Origin: an uncultured bacterium
GTDB lineage: Bacteria; Verrucomicrobiota; Verrucomicrobiia; Verrucomicrobiales; V1-33
Assembly (NCBI GenBank): GCA_903954065.1
Contig: CAJBME010000260.1
Location: forward strand, 1-35,226
Length of the DNA stretch: 35,226 bases
Reading direction: 5' to 3'
Position numbers and translations under genes: made by a program. The notes beneath the pieces are model-generated. The model had not been told where the DNA came from, did not search any database, and saw only the letters and a program-made list of their open reading frames with translations. Of this stretch, positions 33,614-35,226 are shown piece after piece; within the stretch, counting starts at the first letter, position 1, and each line of letters starts with the position of its first letter.

Positions 33614-33701
33614 GGAGGGGTGGTCGAGCGGTTTATGGCAGCGGTCTTGAAAACCGCCGAAGCGGAAGCTTCCGTGGGTTCGAATCCCACCCCCTCCGCC
33701 A
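33614..33701 (+). tRNA. tRNA-Ser(UGA)
   Basis: This 88-nt class II tRNA folds fully. The acceptor stem is GGAGGGG/CCCCTCC with discriminator G and an encoded CCA. The anticodon arm CGGTCTTGAAAACCG has anticodon TGA (UCA serine codons), there is a long variable arm (GAAGCGGAAGCTTC region), and the T-arm is GTGGG-TTCGAAT-CCCAC. The large variable arm and the anticodon identify tRNA-Ser. Its 3' end is a plausible integration site for the foreign-looking DNA immediately downstream, although no second att copy is in the window. Confidence 0.97.
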
Positions 33702-33858
33702 GATTTGGATGCCTCAAAGGCCTTGAAGTAAGGGAATGGTGAGACGCGGTGAGCCGGTCTCGACTTCGCGCTGATTGACAGGGATTCGCGACCATGAACG
33801 TGGTTTAATGGCAAAAAGCATCGAAGCGTTGGTCGGCAATACCTCGTATTTGTCAAAG

Positions 33859-33984
33859 TTTCAGCTTTTACGTAGGTTTCGCAAGATGCTGAAATTGAGC
33901 TTAAACCTGAAATTCAGGCTTGTGCTTTTTCATATTTTAGTGATTTTTCACCACATGCTGAAATTGGGCTCAAAAATGAAATCC
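33859..33984 (+). promoter_or_regulatory. Operator-like array of TGAAATT sites before the AbiEi-like gene
   Basis: This AT-rich stretch repeats one core. TTTCAGC (33859-33865) is the inverse of GCTGAAA (33888-33894). CCTGAA-A-TTCAGG (33906-33918) is a perfect 6-bp-arm palindrome. A 30-bp imperfect direct repeat starting ATGCTGAAATTG occurs at 33886-33915 and 33955-33984. The second copy covers the proposed start ATG 33976. Known AbiEi regulators bind repeats in their own promoter and repress it, so autoregulation is the likely meaning. The upstream open frame through this region is therefore not treated as coding. Confidence 0.6.
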
Positions 33985-35058
33985 AGTGATCTGACTGCGC
34001 AATTCCAAACGACATTGCGTGCCCTTTTGGCGCGGGTGCCGTTCTTGAAATTGGAATCGATGGAGACCGATGTGCTGATAGCAGAAAGCGCGCAGGAGCG
34101 GCCAGGCATCGTGGCGAGGCTGCAGGCGGGAGACCGGCTGTGGAGACTGGTAGCCGAGGGCAAACGAATCGGCCAGCCGCGAGAGGTGCGGACGGGGGTA
34201 CTGCAATTGCAGAAGTACTTGTCCCTACTTCCACATCAAACGAAGAGCTATGGCGTACTTTTAGCGCCATTTTTTTCAAAGGAGTCGGCGCGGCTCTGCA
34301 CGGAAGCGGGAATCGGCTACGTCGACCTCGCAGGGAATGCGCGACTGTCGTTCGATCAGGTCTTCATCGAGACGCAGGCGGCGGAGAATCCGTTCCTTGA
34401 GAAGCGGTCGGTGAAGTCGGTCTTCTCACCGAAGGCCACGCGGGTGCTGCGCGTGCTACTCCAGGGGCCGATGCGTCCGTGGAAGGTGAAGGACCTTGCC
34501 GCCGCGGCGAGCGTCAGTCTTGGCCATGTAAGCGCCGTGCGGCAGCAGCTGCTGGCGCAGGAGTGGGCGGAAGAGGCAGCGTCCGGACTGCGGGTGACGA
34601 AGCCAAGCACGGTTCTGGATGCCTGGGCGGCGGTGGACCGCTGGCAGGACCGGACGACAGTGCGGGAATACTCGCTGCTGGTAACCGATCCGGCGGAAAT
34701 CGCGACGCGGGTACATGATTTCCTCGGCGGCACCCACCACGCTTTCACGCAATGGATCGCCGCCGTTCAGCGCCACCCCTACACCACGCCGCCGGTGACC
34801 ACGGTGTACGTGGAGGCATTCCCGGATGAAGCGCTGCTCAGCGAAGCCCTCCTGGCCCGGCGAGTCGACAGTGGCGGCAGGCTGCGGCTCGTCGTGCCAC
34901 GAGACGAAGGCGTGCTGAATCCACTGCAGACGGCGCACGGATTACCTCTGGTGTCGGATGTGCAACTTTATCTTGACCTGCTACGCGCAGGGCTGCGTGG
35001 CGATGAAGCGGCGGCGGAACTGCGGCGCTGGCCGGACTTCGCAGGAGGATGGTCATGA
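33976..35058 (+). CDS. AbiEi-like regulator/antitoxin with PD-(D/E)xK-like N-terminal half
   Basis: From ATG 33976 the protein has 360 residues. The N-terminal 130 residues show a restriction-endonuclease-like pattern: Asp32 (TDVLIAES), Glu61-x-Lys63 in LVAEGKRIG, Gln77 in VLQLQKYL, then SYGVLLAPFFSKESARL and GYVDLAGNARLSF. Residues about 150-215 form a winged helix-turn-helix (LRVLLQGPMRPWKVKDLAAA, then SLGHVSAVRQQLL). The rest is an alpha/beta region of unknown role. The last bases overlap the start of a nucleotidyltransferase gene (ATGA), the layout of type IV AbiE toxin-antitoxin pairs. The frame is open from 33775, but that part is the repeat-filled AT-rich control region. Codons favour G-ending forms, unlike the C-ending bias of neighbours, which suggests transfer. 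Whether it still cleaves DNA or only binds is unknown. Confidence 0.75.
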   Translation: MKSSDLTAQFQTTLRALLARVPFLKLESMETDVLIAESAQERPGIVARLQAGDRLWRLVAEGKRIGQPREVRTGVLQLQKYLSLLPHQTKSYGVLLAPFFSKESARLCTEAGIGYVDLAGNARLSFDQVFIETQAAENPFLEKRSVKSVFSPKATRVLRVLLQGPMRPWKVKDLAAAASVSLGHVSAVRQQLLAQEWAEEAASGLRVTKPSTVLDAWAAVDRWQDRTTVREYSLLVTDPAEIATRVHDFLGGTHHAFTQWIAAVQRHPYTTPPVTTVYVEAFPDEALLSEALLARRVDSGGRLRLVVPRDEGVLNPLQTAHGLPLVSDVQLYLDLLRAGLRGDEAAAELRRWPDFAGGWS

Positions 35059-35226
35059 GCAAGCACGAGACATTCGCCGAGTATCCTCCTCGCGGTTTGG
35101 CAGCTGCCGAGGCAGCCCTGTTGACGATGTGGCCGACACTGAACCGCTACCACCACGATCTCGTGCTAGTGGGTGGGCTGGCCGTGCATTACCTGACAAG
35201 ACGCGATTCCGGCGACTGGCCTAGTG
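35055..35226 (+). CDS. AbiEii-like nucleotidyltransferase toxin, 5' part only
   Basis: Only the first 57 codons are in the window. The start ATG 35055 overlaps the stop of the preceding gene as ATGA and has a strong ribosome binding site, AGGAGG at 35043-35048. The sequence after a helical lead reads LNRYHHDLVLVGGLAVHYLT. The VGGLAVHYL segment is the glycine motif that opens the minimal nucleotidyltransferase fold of AbiEii/MenA-type toxins; the acidic metal-binding motif would lie just beyond the window end. Known relatives block growth by adding nucleotides to tRNA acceptor ends. The tight coupling supports a bicistronic toxin-antitoxin-like unit. Confidence 0.75.
   Translation, partial: MSKHETFAEYPPRGLAAAEAALLTMWPTLNRYHHDLVLVGGLAVHYLTRRDSGDWPS

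Noticed and set aside
33571..33795. Minus-strand frame reading GVGFEPTEASASAVFKTAAINR
   Set aside because: It is the antisense translation of the tRNA-Ser gene, a well-known spurious protein in databases.

Overview
The window looks like chromosomal DNA of a Verrucomicrobiota bacterium (order not resolved). The main pointers are a giant secreted protein with LamG, lamin-tail and CotH domains and a C-terminal 'D.D.DGLS..LEYA.G' segment, a Tat-exported Gfo/Idh/MocA oxidoreductase, a DUF1080 protein and an exported TIM-barrel protein of the type common in Verrucomicrobiota and Planctomycetota. lpxB and an O-antigen-ligase-like protein indicate a Gram-negative envelope with lipid A. The DNA is GC-rich, and most coding strands are C-rich at third codon positions.

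Layout. 1-4.3 kb (minus strand): an envelope cluster reading LysM lipoprotein, MoxR ATPase, DUF58 protein, then lpxB, with a three-hairpin patch beyond lpxB. 4.5-10.8 kb (plus): one 6.3-kb gene for a multidomain secreted CotH/LTD protein. 10.9-19.2 kb: trpE (plus), then minus-strand genes for a Tat-exported Gfo/Idh/MocA oxidoreductase, tyrS and a lineage-specific lipoprotein. A 580-bp repeat-containing gap and a small plus-strand zinc-ribbon protein follow, then a minus-strand TrhO-RluA fusion and a glutaredoxin. 19.5-25 kb (plus): aldo/keto reductase, an exported double esterase (alpha/beta hydrolase plus SGNH hydrolase), an exported TIM-barrel protein and a phytoene-desaturase-like FAD enzyme. 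25.1-33.5 kb: DUF1080 (minus), then STAS, GPP34-like, Na/Pi cotransporter and dus (plus), metF and an O-antigen-ligase-like protein (minus), a truncated VapC-like relic and a YceH family gene (plus). 33.6 kb to the end: tRNA-Ser(UGA) with its promoter, followed at once by an AT-rich patch with an operator-like site array and a translationally coupled AbiEi/AbiEii-type gene pair, cut by the window end.

How the genes relate. Most of the window is core metabolism and RNA modification (TrpE, TyrS, MetF, Dus, TrhO-RluA, Na/Pi transport), mixed with exported carbohydrate-processing proteins (esterase pair, DUF1080, Gfo/Idh, TIM barrel). The last set resembles the enzyme classes proposed for 3-keto-glycoside metabolism.

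The signals most worth a second look are three. First, a dispersed two-hairpin repeat occurs in three copies, and its stem changes are compensatory. Second, a tRNA-Ser-adjacent AbiE-like system has a regulator with a PD-(D/E)xK-like N-terminal half and a promoter full of repeated TGAAATT sites. Third, there are unusual fusions (TrhO-RluA, alpha/beta hydrolase-SGNH). I saw no CRISPR array, transposase, integrase or rRNA.
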